The notes under the pieces were generated by a model that was not told the origin of the DNA, ran no database searches, and worked only from the letters and a program-made list of their open reading frames with translations. From positions 1 through 54,113 of the forward strand of contig NZ_JABX01000041.1 in NCBI RefSeq assembly GCF_001469165.1: DNA of 54,113 nucleotides, in the 5' to 3' direction. The position numbers and the translations under genes are program-made. The stretch comes from Thiohalocapsa sp. ML1 (lineage in GTDB: Bacteria > Pseudomonadota > Gammaproteobacteria > Chromatiales > Chromatiaceae). This document shows positions 41,662 to 49,477 of this stretch, piece after piece (position 1 is the stretch's first letter; each line of letters opens with the position of its first letter).

Positions 41662-43011
41662 ATGTCCAACTTGGCCACGGCCGACAGTGCCGAACAGCTC
41701 GCGCGGCTCGAACAGACCATTGAAGACCTGCTGAAAGAGGCCAAGCGCCGCGGCGCCTCGGCGGCCGAGGCGGTGGTGAGCAACACCGCCGGCCTGGAGC
41801 TGTCGGTGCGCTTGGGCGAGGTCGAGACCGTCGAGCACACGCGCGACAACGGGCTCGGCATCAGCGTCTACTTCGGCCATCGCAAGGGCTCGGCGAGCAC
41901 GTCGGATTTGAGCCCGGACGCGGTGCGCGATGCCGTGCGCCAGGCCTGCAGCATCGCGACCCACACGCAGGCGGATCGCTGTGCCGGCCTCGCCCCGGCC
42001 GAGCTGATGGCGAGCGCGGTGCCGGACCTGGACCTGAACCACCCCTGGGACATCGCCGTCGAGGAGGCCGTCGAGATCGCGATTCGCTGCGAAGACGCCG
42101 CCCGCGGCGCCGACTCGCGCATCGTCAACTCCGAGGGCGCGAGCTTCAGCACCACGGCGGGGCTCTCGGTGTATGGCAACAGCCACGGCTTCGTCGGCGG
42201 CTATCCCGGCACCCGGCATGAGCTGAGCTGCGCCGTCGTCGCGAAGGACGGCGAGTCCATGCAGCGGGACTACTGGTGGACCTCCGCCCGCTCCCCGGCG
42301 GACATGGAGCCCGCCGAGGCCGTCGGGCGGCGCGCCGCCGAGCGCACCGTGGCCCGCCTCAACGCCCGGCGACTCGGCACCTGCGAGGTGCCCGTGCTGT
42401 TCCGCGCCGACGTGGCGACCGGGCTCTTGCGCAGCCTTGCCGGCGCCATCAACGGCGGCAACCTGTTCCGCGAGACGAGCTTCCTGCTCGGCAAGCTGGA
42501 GCAGCCGATCTTTCCGGGCTTCGTGCGCATCTTCGAGGAACCGCACCGCCTGCGCGGCCTCGCCAGCGCGCCCTTCGACGGCGACGGCGTCGCCACCAAG
42601 GCGAAGGACGTCGTCACCGACGGCGTGCTCAAGACCTGGCTGCTGGACCACTACTCCGCCTGCAAGCTCGGGCTGACCACCACCGGCAACGCCGGCGGCG
42701 CGCGCAACTTGAGCATCGCGCTCGGCAGCGACGACCGCGACGCGATGATCCGCCGCTTGGACCGTGGGCTCTTCGTCACGTCGCTGATGGGCCAGGGCGT
42801 CAAGATGATCACCGGCGACTACTCGCGCGGCGCCGCCGGCTTCTGGGTCGAGCACGGCGAGATCCAGTATCCGGTGGAGGAGATCACCATCGCTGGCAAC
42901 CTCGCCGACATGTTCCGGGGCCTGGTCGCCGTCGGCAACGACTGCGACTTCGCGAGCAGCATCACCACCGGCTCCTGGCTCATCGAGCGCATGACGGTGG
43001 CGGGGGAATAG
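41662..43011 (+). CDS. pmbA: Metalloprotease subunit PmbA (TldE)
   Basis: 449-residue partner of TldD. Typical segments are DNGLGISVYFGHRKGSAS, VNSEGASFSTTAGLSVYGNS, GGNLFRETSFLLGKL, GLASAPFDGDGVATKAKDVV and TGDYSRGAAGFWVEHGEIQYPVEEITIAGNLADMF. As in the family it lacks the HExxxH metal site of TldD. The ATG at 41662 gives the usual length; AGGGAG lies about 15 nt upstream, a long spacing, and a GTG at 41629 is an alternative. The gene is separated from tldD by the accessory region. Confidence 0.96.
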   Translation: MSNLATADSAEQLARLEQTIEDLLKEAKRRGASAAEAVVSNTAGLELSVRLGEVETVEHTRDNGLGISVYFGHRKGSASTSDLSPDAVRDAVRQACSIATHTQADRCAGLAPAELMASAVPDLDLNHPWDIAVEEAVEIAIRCEDAARGADSRIVNSEGASFSTTAGLSVYGNSHGFVGGYPGTRHELSCAVVAKDGESMQRDYWWTSARSPADMEPAEAVGRRAAERTVARLNARRLGTCEVPVLFRADVATGLLRSLAGAINGGNLFRETSFLLGKLEQPIFPGFVRIFEEPHRLRGLASAPFDGDGVATKAKDVVTDGVLKTWLLDHYSACKLGLTTTGNAGGARNLSIALGSDDRDAMIRRLDRGLFVTSLMGQGVKMITGDYSRGAAGFWVEHGEIQYPVEEITIAGNLADMFRGLVAVGNDCDFASSITTGSWLIERMTVAGE

Positions 43012-43015
43012 CCCG

Positions 43016-43285
43016 ATGTCCGGCGGCGATGCCCTGGCGCAGACTGTGGCCCTCATCGAGGCCGCCCCCGAGTCCGCCAATGCGCTCACGCTCTACGCCC
43101 TGGTCAACACGCTGGAATTCGAGCGTGCCGGCTGGCTGTTCAAGCTCACCAAGCTCAAGGACATGGGCGCCGACGCGCGCGGCCTCGCCTACGCGCTGAT
43201 GGAGCACGCGGTGCAGCAGGGCGTCGGCGATGCCGACTGGCAACAGGCCAAGGCGCGCATGGACCGGGCGGTGCGCGGTGTCTAA
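43016..43285 (+). CDS. Unrecognised 89-residue protein following pmbA
   Basis: Small, probably cytoplasmic helical protein (ESANALTLYALVNTLEFERAGWLFKLTKLKDM; GLAYALMEHAVQQG). It starts four bases after the pmbA stop and overlaps the start of the next gene, so it belongs to a pmbA operon. I do not recognise the family. The DUF615 gene yjgA, often near pmbA, is not present. Confidence 0.75.
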   Translation: MSGGDALAQTVALIEAAPESANALTLYALVNTLEFERAGWLFKLTKLKDMGADARGLAYALMEHAVQQGVGDADWQQAKARMDRAVRGV

Positions 43286-43619
43286 GCGTTTTGGCCACCT
43301 CCGCTGCGCGGGCGCGCTCGCCGCTCTGCTCGCCGCCCTCACCGCCGGCTGCGGCGGCCTCGAGCGCTGGCCGTCCGGCGCCATCACCGTCACGGTCGCG
43401 CCCGGCCAGACCGGCACCTGCGCCATCTCCCCCTGCCGCGTCCTGCTGGAAATGCCGCCAGGCGACGGCGAGTACCGCGTCACCGGCAACCGGATCACGC
43501 TCGGCACCTACCCCGCCGGCAAGACTGTCGACCTCGGCAACTTCTTCGACCCCATCGCCATCGACATCGTCGGTGCCGACGTGCCGCGGGCGTTTGTCTA
43601 CATTCCCATCGTTAAATGA
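43278..43619 (+). CDS. Small putative lipoprotein
   Basis: 113-residue product from the GTG at 43278, overlapping the preceding gene by 8 bp. Residues 1-25 form a lipoprotein signal (CAGALAALLAALTAGCGG). The mature part looks beta-rich (SGAITVTVAPGQTGTCAISPCRVLLEM; YRVTGNRITLGTYPAGKTVDLGNFF), possibly a small outer-membrane or periplasmic lipoprotein. Family unknown. The GGGGCTA array begins right after its stop codon. Confidence 0.72.
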   Translation: MSKRFGHLRCAGALAALLAALTAGCGGLERWPSGAITVTVAPGQTGTCAISPCRVLLEMPPGDGEYRVTGNRITLGTYPAGKTVDLGNFFDPIAIDIVGADVPRAFVYIPIVK

Positions 43620-43679
43620 GGGGCTAGGGGCTAGGGGCTAGGGGCTAGGGGCTAGGGGCTAGGGTCTAGGGGCTAGGGA
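43620..43679. repeat. GGGGCTA heptamer array
   Basis: About eight tandem 7-bp units directly after the lipoprotein stop codon; one unit is GGGTCTA. The coding strand has eight runs of G3-4 separated by CTA or TCTA, so the transcript could form a G-quadruplex. Confidence 0.93.
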
Positions 43680-43709
43680 CTTCACGTCCGACCGAGCGTC
43701 GTGCCCGTC

Positions 43710-43743
43710 GCTATCGAAATCGCTATCGAAATCGAAATCGAAC
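43710..43743. repeat. Mixed GCTATC/GAAATC hexamer array
   Basis: Alternating GCTATC and GAAATC units, then GAAATC twice. It combines the two hexamers seen separately at 21901-21937 (GCTATC) and 22024-22046 (GATTTC, the reverse complement). Confidence 0.88.
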
Positions 43744-43856
43744 CGAGTCGCGACCGATTCCGATCCCGATCCCGACGCGCCTGGCCAGACCGACGCTCCG
43801 CCGAAGACTCATCTGCACGCGCGACGGCTATTTGTCCTGCACCGCGAGCCGGCACG

Positions 43857-44300
43857 GACTGGGAGCGCCGGCTTTCAGCCGGCTTCGCGCGCCGGGGGTT
43901 CGATGCCCCCGGCGCGCGATCTGCGGCACGGGAGCCGGGCGGTTGCCCATGCCGCGCCGCCGGGCGGACGACCGCATGTGCCCTTTTGTCGGCCCAGACG
44001 CCGCCGACGCGGCATCGAGCCGCGCTGGCGCCGAGCCGGCTGGGACTGGGAGCGCCGGCTTTCAGCCGGCTTCGCGCGCCGGGGGTTCGATGCCCCCGGC
44101 GCGCGATCTGCGGCACGGGAGCCGGGCGGTTGCCCATGCCGCGCCGCCGGGCGGACGACCGCATGTGCCCTTTTGTCGGCCCAGACGCCGCCGACGCGGC
44201 ATCGAGCCGCGTCGGCGCCGAGCCGGCTGGAAAGCCGGCGATCCCGGTCAGCCGCGGACTGGGAGCGCCGGCTTTCAGCCGGCTTCGCGCGCCGCTGCAC
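43857..44300. repeat. Tandem 187-bp repeat with strong palindromes (two copies and a partial third)
   Basis: Copies start at 43857 and 44044 (GACTGGGAGCGCCGG) and a partial one at 44257. Each contains CCGGC-TTTCA-GCCGG and a 13-bp stem GCGCGCCGGGGG...CCCCCGGCGCGC with a 6-nt loop. Copy 2 carries a 26-bp insertion before the partial third copy. A related copy is at 53965-54113. Between 44301 and 44520 no gene or repeat is evident. Confidence 0.9.
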
Positions 44301-44520
44301 GCCAGCCGCGCGTGCACCTTCATACCCGCCGCGGCGCGCAAAGCGCTTAGCGCGGTTTGCTATTCTGATGCCCATCAATCTTCCCATGAGGCATAGGCAT
44401 GGAAACCGCACCTCAGCGCAGGTGATCGAGACGGTCCTGAGCCGGGTCGGGGGAGTAGTGCCTCGTTGCTGTTTGTTTCTGCCTTCGCCCAAGGTCCAAG
44501 CCAGTGCCTTCGGCCTCGCA

Positions 44521-44860
44521 TTTTCAAACTTCCCCTTTCAAACTTTACCCTTCAAACTTCACCCTTTCACTCTTAGCTCCCCCTTTCAAACTTTACCCTT
44601 CAAACTTCACCCTTTCACTCTTAGCTCCCCCTTTCAAACTTCACCCTTCAAACTTCACCCTTTTAGGCTTCACCCTTTCACTCTTCACCCTTTCTATCAG
44701 CCCCCGCCGATCCGGCCTTCAAACTTCACCCTTTCACTCTTAGCTCCCCCTTTCAAACTTCACCCTTCAAACTTCACCCTTTCACTCTTAGCTCCCCCTT
44801 TCAAACTTCACCCTTCAAACTTCACCCTTTTAGGCTTCACCCTTTCTATCAGCCCCCGCC
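44521..44860. repeat. TTCAAAC/TTCACCC heptamer array at the menE 3' end
   Basis: Long array of 7-bp units TTCAAAC and TTCACCC, interrupted by larger recurring blocks (TTTCACTCTTAGCTCCCC; TTTTAGGCTTCACCC; TCAGCCCCCGCCGATCCGG). The units are the reverse complements of those at 50385-50450. The last 50 bp overlap the 3' end of the menE-like gene and supply its stop codon; the block TCAGCCCCCGCCGATCCGG, which is menE coding sequence, is itself repeated at 44697-44715. Confidence 0.9.
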
Positions 44861-46256
44861 GATCCGGCTTCCCGGAGTCCAGCAGCGGTAGCGCGTCGAG
44901 CTGCCGGAACAGCCGCGGGCGCTCGCGGGGCGTCAGCTCGGCTCGGCACCAGGCCGCCAGCGTGTCGGCCGTGGCGGGGCCGACCCAGCAGGCGGCCAGT
45001 GTCGCGCCCCAGCTCGGGTGCGGCACGGCGACGACGACGACCTCCCCCACGCCGGGGGCGCCGGCGAGCTTGGCCTCGATCGCCGCCGGCGATACCTGCT
45101 CGCCGCCAATGATCACCAGATCGTCGGCGCGGCCGAGGATGCAGAGCGCCCCGTCCGCGTCCAGCCGGCCCAGGTCGGCGGTGACGAGCCAGCCGTCGGC
45201 GAGCCCGACGCCGGGCCGCCGCGCCGGGTTGCCGTAGCCAGCCATGAGCATGGGGCCGCGGAGCCGCAGGCGACCGTGCGGCGCGTCGTCTCCGACCGCA
45301 TCGAGATCCAGCTCAACATCCGGCAGCAGCGGCCCGACCCGTGCGCCCGTGGCAGCGTCGTCCCGCCAGCGGCCGACCGCGACCATCGAGCCCGTCTCGG
45401 ACATGCCGTAGCTGACGCAGAGCGGCCAGCCGGCGTCGGCGGCGCGCCTGGCGAGTGCCGGGTGCAACGCCTGGCCGCCGAGCAAGAGCACCTTCAGCGA
45501 CGGCGGCGGCGCGGGCAGCAGGTCCAGCAGCCGCGCCAGCATGGTCGGCACCAGCGACAGGTGCGTCACCGGATGGGTGGAGAGCGCCGCCGCCACGGCG
45601 GCGGCATCGAAGCCCGGGGCAAGGCGGCGGTCGCCGTGCGGCAGGCACATCGCCGCGCCGGCGAGCGCACAGCGCCAGCCGATGGCGAGCCCGCCGATGT
45701 GATCGAGCGGCAGGCAGCACAGCCAGGCTTCGTCGGCAGCGAGCGCCAGCGCCGCATTGACCCGTAGCGCGGACGCCGCGAGCTGCGCTGCCGTCAACAT
45801 GACGAACTTGGGCACACCGCTGCTGCCGCTGGTGCGGATCAGGAGCGTGGGCGCCGCGTCGGCCTCGGCCTGTGCGCGCCGCCGGCCGGTCGGCAGCAGC
45901 CGAGCGCGCTGCCAGCACCACTCCGCACCGACTCCGTCCGCCAAGGCCGCCTGCTCGGCCGCCGGCAGCCCGGCCGGATGGGGCAGCAGGCCGGCGCCGA
46001 GGCGGAGCAGCGCCTGCTGCAGCACGATCAGGTCCAGCGGATCATCCGCCGGGCAGAGCACCACGTCGCCGGCCTGGAGACCGGCCGCGGCGAGCTCGGC
46101 GGCCCGCTCAGCCGCGCGCTCGGACAGCGCCGCGTGGGTCCAGCAGAGCCCCGGCCCCAGGAGTGCCGGCAGGTCGGCGGGCACGGCGGCGGCTCCGGCC
46201 GCTGCCGTTGTGTCGCCGGTCATGCCGAACACGCCCGCGCCCGGGGGCAGCGCCAT
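44808..46256 (-). CDS. Acyl-CoA synthetase, probable o-succinylbenzoate-CoA ligase (MenE-like)
   Basis: AMP-forming ligase of about 482 residues. Motifs: LLIRTSGSSGVPKFVMLT (phosphate loop), VSYGMSETGSMVAVG, DGWLVTADLGRLDADGALCILGRADDLVIIGGEQVSPAAIE (hinge region) and the catalytic Lys loop near LLDSGKPDRRGL. The short length and absence of an N-terminal extension suit MenE (menaquinone synthesis), but other acyl-CoA ligases are possible. The start is uncertain (ATG at 46256 or 46223). The final residues, VKPKRVKFEG, and the stop codon are encoded by the heptamer array. Confidence 0.82.
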   Translation of the reverse strand: MALPPGAGVFGMTGDTTAAAGAAAVPADLPALLGPGLCWTHAALSERAAERAAELAAAGLQAGDVVLCPADDPLDLIVLQQALLRLGAGLLPHPAGLPAAEQAALADGVGAEWCWQRARLLPTGRRRAQAEADAAPTLLIRTSGSSGVPKFVMLTAAQLAASALRVNAALALAADEAWLCCLPLDHIGGLAIGWRCALAGAAMCLPHGDRRLAPGFDAAAVAAALSTHPVTHLSLVPTMLARLLDLLPAPPPSLKVLLLGGQALHPALARRAADAGWPLCVSYGMSETGSMVAVGRWRDDAATGARVGPLLPDVELDLDAVGDDAPHGRLRLRGPMLMAGYGNPARRPGVGLADGWLVTADLGRLDADGALCILGRADDLVIIGGEQVSPAAIEAKLAGAPGVGEVVVVAVPHPSWGATLAACWVGPATADTLAAWCRAELTPRERPRLFRQLDALPLLDSGKPDRRGLIERVKPKRVKFEG

Positions 46257-46460
46257 GCCGGCCGGATGGCCCGCAGGATGGCCCGATGCAGGTCCGGAGA
46301 AGCCAATCCGCTGCGCCAACGCAAACAAAGTCCCCTGCCGGCTTGACCGGAAAAACCCCGGGGGATAGGTTCCCGCGGTGCCATGCGCCCGGCGCGGTGC
46401 CGCACCGCGGTGCCGATCACGTCGCCACGCGTCTTCAGCTCAAGCCTCCAGGATCAACCC

Positions 46461-47492
46461 ATGCCGGCCGCCTTCCCGTTCTCCGCCATTGTCGCCCAAG
46501 ACGAGATGAAGCTCGCGATCCTGATCGCGGCGACGGACCAGAGCATCGGCGGCGTGCTCGTGTTCGGTGACCGCGGCACCGGCAAGTCCACCGCCATCCG
46601 CGCCCTCGCCGCGCTGCTGCCGCCCATGCGGGTGGTCGAGAACTGCGCGTACAACTGCGACCCGGAGGCGAGCGAAGGCACCCTGTGCGTGTCTTGCCGG
46701 GAGACCAAGGCCCGGGGCGGCCACTTCAAGGTGCGCAAGGCCGCGGTGCCGGTGGTGGACCTGCCGCTCGGCGCCACCGAGGACCGCGTCATCGGCGCGC
46801 TGGATCTCGAGTCCGCGCTGACCCGCGGCGAGAAGCGCTTCGAGCCCGGGCTGCTGGCCCGTGCCCACCGCGGCTTCCTGTACATCGACGAGGCCAATCT
46901 GCTGGAGGACCACCTCGTCGACGCCCTGCTCGACGTCGCCGCCAGCGGCGAGAACGTGGTCGAGCGCGAGGGCCTGAGCGTGCGCCACCCGGCCCGCTTC
47001 GTACTAGTGGGCAGCGGCAACCCGGAGGAAGGCGAGCTGCGCCCGCAGCTCCTCGACCGCTTCGGTCTGTCGGTGGAGGTCACGACGCCGCAGGACCTCA
47101 AGACCCGCATGCAGGTGGTGCGGCTGCGCGATGAGTTCGAGCGCGACCCGGCCGCGTTCATCGAGAAGCACAAGCGCAAGGACGGCAAGATCCGCAAGCA
47201 GATCGAGCACGCGAAGGAGAAGCTGCCCGACATCGAGGTGCCGGACGCGACGCTGGAGCACGCCTCGCAGCTCTGCATGAAGCTCGGCACCGACGGGCTG
47301 CGCGGCGAGCTGACGCTGATCCGCGCCGCCCGCGCCTATGCGGCGCTGGAGGGCGACATGGTCGTCGAGGACAAGCACTTAATGCGCGTGGCACCGCCCG
47401 CGCTCCGACATCGGCTGCGCCGCAACGTGCTCGACGACGCGGGCTCCACGACCCGCGTGAACCGCGCCGTGCAGGAGCTGTTCGGCGCATGA
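46461..47492 (+). CDS. bchI: Magnesium chelatase ATPase subunit I
   Basis: 343-residue AAA+ subunit of the magnesium chelatase that inserts Mg into protoporphyrin IX, the first committed step of bacteriochlorophyll synthesis. Walker A GDRGTGKST (about residue 35), BchI-specific insert with NCDPEASEGTLCVSC, Walker B GFLYIDEANLLEDHLVD and sensor region VLVGSGNPEEGELRPQLLDRFG. The ATG at 46461 has AGGA upstream. It is coupled to bchD (ATGA overlap at 47489). Its presence is the main evidence for a phototrophic organism. Confidence 0.97.
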   Translation: MPAAFPFSAIVAQDEMKLAILIAATDQSIGGVLVFGDRGTGKSTAIRALAALLPPMRVVENCAYNCDPEASEGTLCVSCRETKARGGHFKVRKAAVPVVDLPLGATEDRVIGALDLESALTRGEKRFEPGLLARAHRGFLYIDEANLLEDHLVDALLDVAASGENVVEREGLSVRHPARFVLVGSGNPEEGELRPQLLDRFGLSVEVTTPQDLKTRMQVVRLRDEFERDPAAFIEKHKRKDGKIRKQIEHAKEKLPDIEVPDATLEHASQLCMKLGTDGLRGELTLIRAARAYAALEGDMVVEDKHLMRVAPPALRHRLRRNVLDDAGSTTRVNRAVQELFGA

Positions 47493-49333
47493 GTAGCCCC
47501 GCCCCGGCAGCGTCCGGGCAAGCGAGTGCCGACGCGGCTGCCATCGCCGCGGAACACGCAGCCCAGCGCGCCGCGCGCTGGGACGACGCCTGCCTGGCCG
47601 CAGCGCTGTTCGCCGTGGACCCGGTCGGCGTCGGCGGCATCTCCGTGCGCGCGCTGCCGGGGCCGGTGCGCGACATCTGGCTGGAGCTGCTGCGCGACCT
47701 GCTGCCGCCGGAGGAGCCGTTCCGCCGCGTGCCCCTGCACATCGCCGACGGGCGGCTGCTGGGCGGGCTCGACCTCGCCGCGACCCTGCACGCGGGCCGC
47801 CCGGTGGCCGAGCGCGGCCTGCTCGCCGAGGCGGACGGCGGCGTGCTGCTGCTCGCGATGGCCGAGCGCGTCGCGCGCAACACGGCGGCGCATCTGAGCG
47901 CCGCGCTCGACACCGGCGAGGTGCTGGTGGAGCGCGACGGCATCACCGCGCGCACGCCGACGCGCTTCGGCGTCATCGCGCTGGACGAGGGCGCGAACGA
48001 CGAGGAGCAGGTGCCCGACACGCTGAAGGACCGTTTCGCCGTCCTGCTCGACCTGAACGATCTCCCGTACCAGGCCGCGCTGCCCGGCGACCAGGACCCG
48101 GCCGGCATCCGTGCCGCCCGTGCGCGCCTGCCGCAGGTCGAGGTGCCGGAGGACATGCTGCAGGCCATCTGCGGCACGGCGCTCGCGCTCGGCGTCGATT
48201 CGCTGCGCACGAGCCTGTTCGCGCAGCGCATCGCCCGCGCCGCCGCGGCGCTCGCCGGCCGCGAGGCCGTCGCGATGGACGACGTCAGCGCCGCCGCGCG
48301 GCTGGTGCTCGCCCCGCGCGCGACGCGCATCCCGATGCCCGAGCCCGACGACGCCCCGTCGCCGGAGGAGCCGCCGCCGCCGGAAGAGAACCAGGACGAC
48401 AACCCCGACAACCAGTCCCCGGAGCAGGACATCGACAAGCCGCTGGAGGATGTCGTGCTGGAGGCGGCACAGGCGGCCATCCCGGACAACCTGCTGGCGC
48501 TGCTCAAGATGGGCGCCATGCGCTCGCGCTCGCGCAGCCACGGCAAGTCCGGCGCGAGCCAGAACGGCTCGCTACGCGGGCGCCCCGCCGGCACCCGCCG
48601 CGGTGAGCCCGGCGCCGGTGCCCGGCTCGCCGTCATCGACACGCTGCGCGCCGCGGCCCCGTGGCAGCGGCTGCGCCGGGCCGAGCGCGAGCAGCGCAGC
48701 CAGGCGGGCACCGGCGGCACCGCCGTGCTGGTCGAGGTGCGCCAAGACGACTTCCGCGTCACGCGCTACAAGCAGCGCTCCGAGACCACGACCATCTTCG
48801 TCGTCGACGCCTCCGGCTCCGCGGCGCTGCATCGCCTGGCCGAGGCCAAGGGCGCCGTGGAGCTGCTGCTCGCGGATTGCTACGTGCGCCGCGACCGGGT
48901 CGCGCTGATCGCCTTCCGCGGCCCCGGCGCGGAGCTGCTGCTGCCGCCGACGCGCTCCCTGGTGCGCGCCAAGCGCAGCCTCGCCGGCCTGCCCGGCGGC
49001 GGCGGCACGCCGCTCGCGTGCGGCATCGACGCCTCCGTGGAGCTCGCCGACGGCGTGCGCCGGCGTGGCGGCACGCCGGTGGTCGTGGTGCTGACCGACG
49101 GCCGCGCCAACGTGACCCGCGACGGCATCGGCGGCCGCGCCCGGGCCACCGAGGACGCGCTCGCCTCCGCCCGCGCCTTCCGCACCGCGGAGCTCAAGGC
49201 CCTGGTGGTAGATATGTCGCCCCGCCCGCGCCCCGACGCCGAGCAGCTCGCCCGCGAGATGGGGGCGGTCTATCTGCCCTTGCCGCATGCGGATGCGAGG
49301 GCGTTGTCGGGGGCGGTACAAGCTGTTTCTTGA
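47489..49333 (+). CDS. bchD: Magnesium chelatase subunit D
   Basis: 614-residue partner of BchI. The N-terminal half (about 1-280) is a degenerate AAA+ module (RPVAERGLLAEADGGVLLLAMAERV; VIALDEG). It is followed by an acidic Pro-rich linker (PSPEEPPPPEENQDDNPDNQ, about 290-310) and a C-terminal von Willebrand A domain with the MIDAS motif VVDASGSAALHR, GGGGTPLACG and VVLTDGRAN. It forms double hexameric rings with BchI. The GGTGCTA repeat starts after its stop. Confidence 0.97.
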   Translation: MSSPAPAASGQASADAAAIAAEHAAQRAARWDDACLAAALFAVDPVGVGGISVRALPGPVRDIWLELLRDLLPPEEPFRRVPLHIADGRLLGGLDLAATLHAGRPVAERGLLAEADGGVLLLAMAERVARNTAAHLSAALDTGEVLVERDGITARTPTRFGVIALDEGANDEEQVPDTLKDRFAVLLDLNDLPYQAALPGDQDPAGIRAARARLPQVEVPEDMLQAICGTALALGVDSLRTSLFAQRIARAAAALAGREAVAMDDVSAAARLVLAPRATRIPMPEPDDAPSPEEPPPPEENQDDNPDNQSPEQDIDKPLEDVVLEAAQAAIPDNLLALLKMGAMRSRSRSHGKSGASQNGSLRGRPAGTRRGEPGAGARLAVIDTLRAAAPWQRLRRAEREQRSQAGTGGTAVLVEVRQDDFRVTRYKQRSETTTIFVVDASGSAALHRLAEAKGAVELLLADCYVRRDRVALIAFRGPGAELLLPPTRSLVRAKRSLAGLPGGGGTPLACGIDASVELADGVRRRGGTPVVVVLTDGRANVTRDGIGGRARATEDALASARAFRTAELKALVVDMSPRPRPDAEQLAREMGAVYLPLPHADARALSGAVQAVS

Positions 49334-49335
49334 GG

Positions 49336-49470
49336 TGCTAGGAGGAAGGTGCTGGGTGCTAGGTGCTAGGTGCTAGGTGCTAGGTGCTAGGAAGACCACT
49401 AGCGCCTAGCCCCTTCCTCCTAGCTCCTAGCCCCTAGCCCCTAGCCACTTCCCCTTAGCTCCTAGCCACT
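49336..49470. repeat. GGTGCTA / TAGCCCC inverted heptamer arrays between bchD and bchO
   Basis: About six GGTGCTA-type units (from 49336) followed by inverted TAGCCCC/TAGCTCC units (to about 49470). The two halves are largely complementary, so nearly the whole gap can fold back. The pyrimidine-rich half ends about eight bases before the bchO ATG, leaving no Shine-Dalgarno sequence. Confidence 0.9.
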
Positions 49471-49477
49471 TCCAAAA

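Noticed and set aside
43857-44300. CRISPR or tRNA-like cluster
   Set aside because: The 187-bp units are tandem and identical throughout, with simple hairpins; no cloverleaf or spacer pattern.
44521-44860. CRISPR array
   Set aside because: The units are 7 bp with no unique spacers of 30-40 bp, and no cas genes are present.
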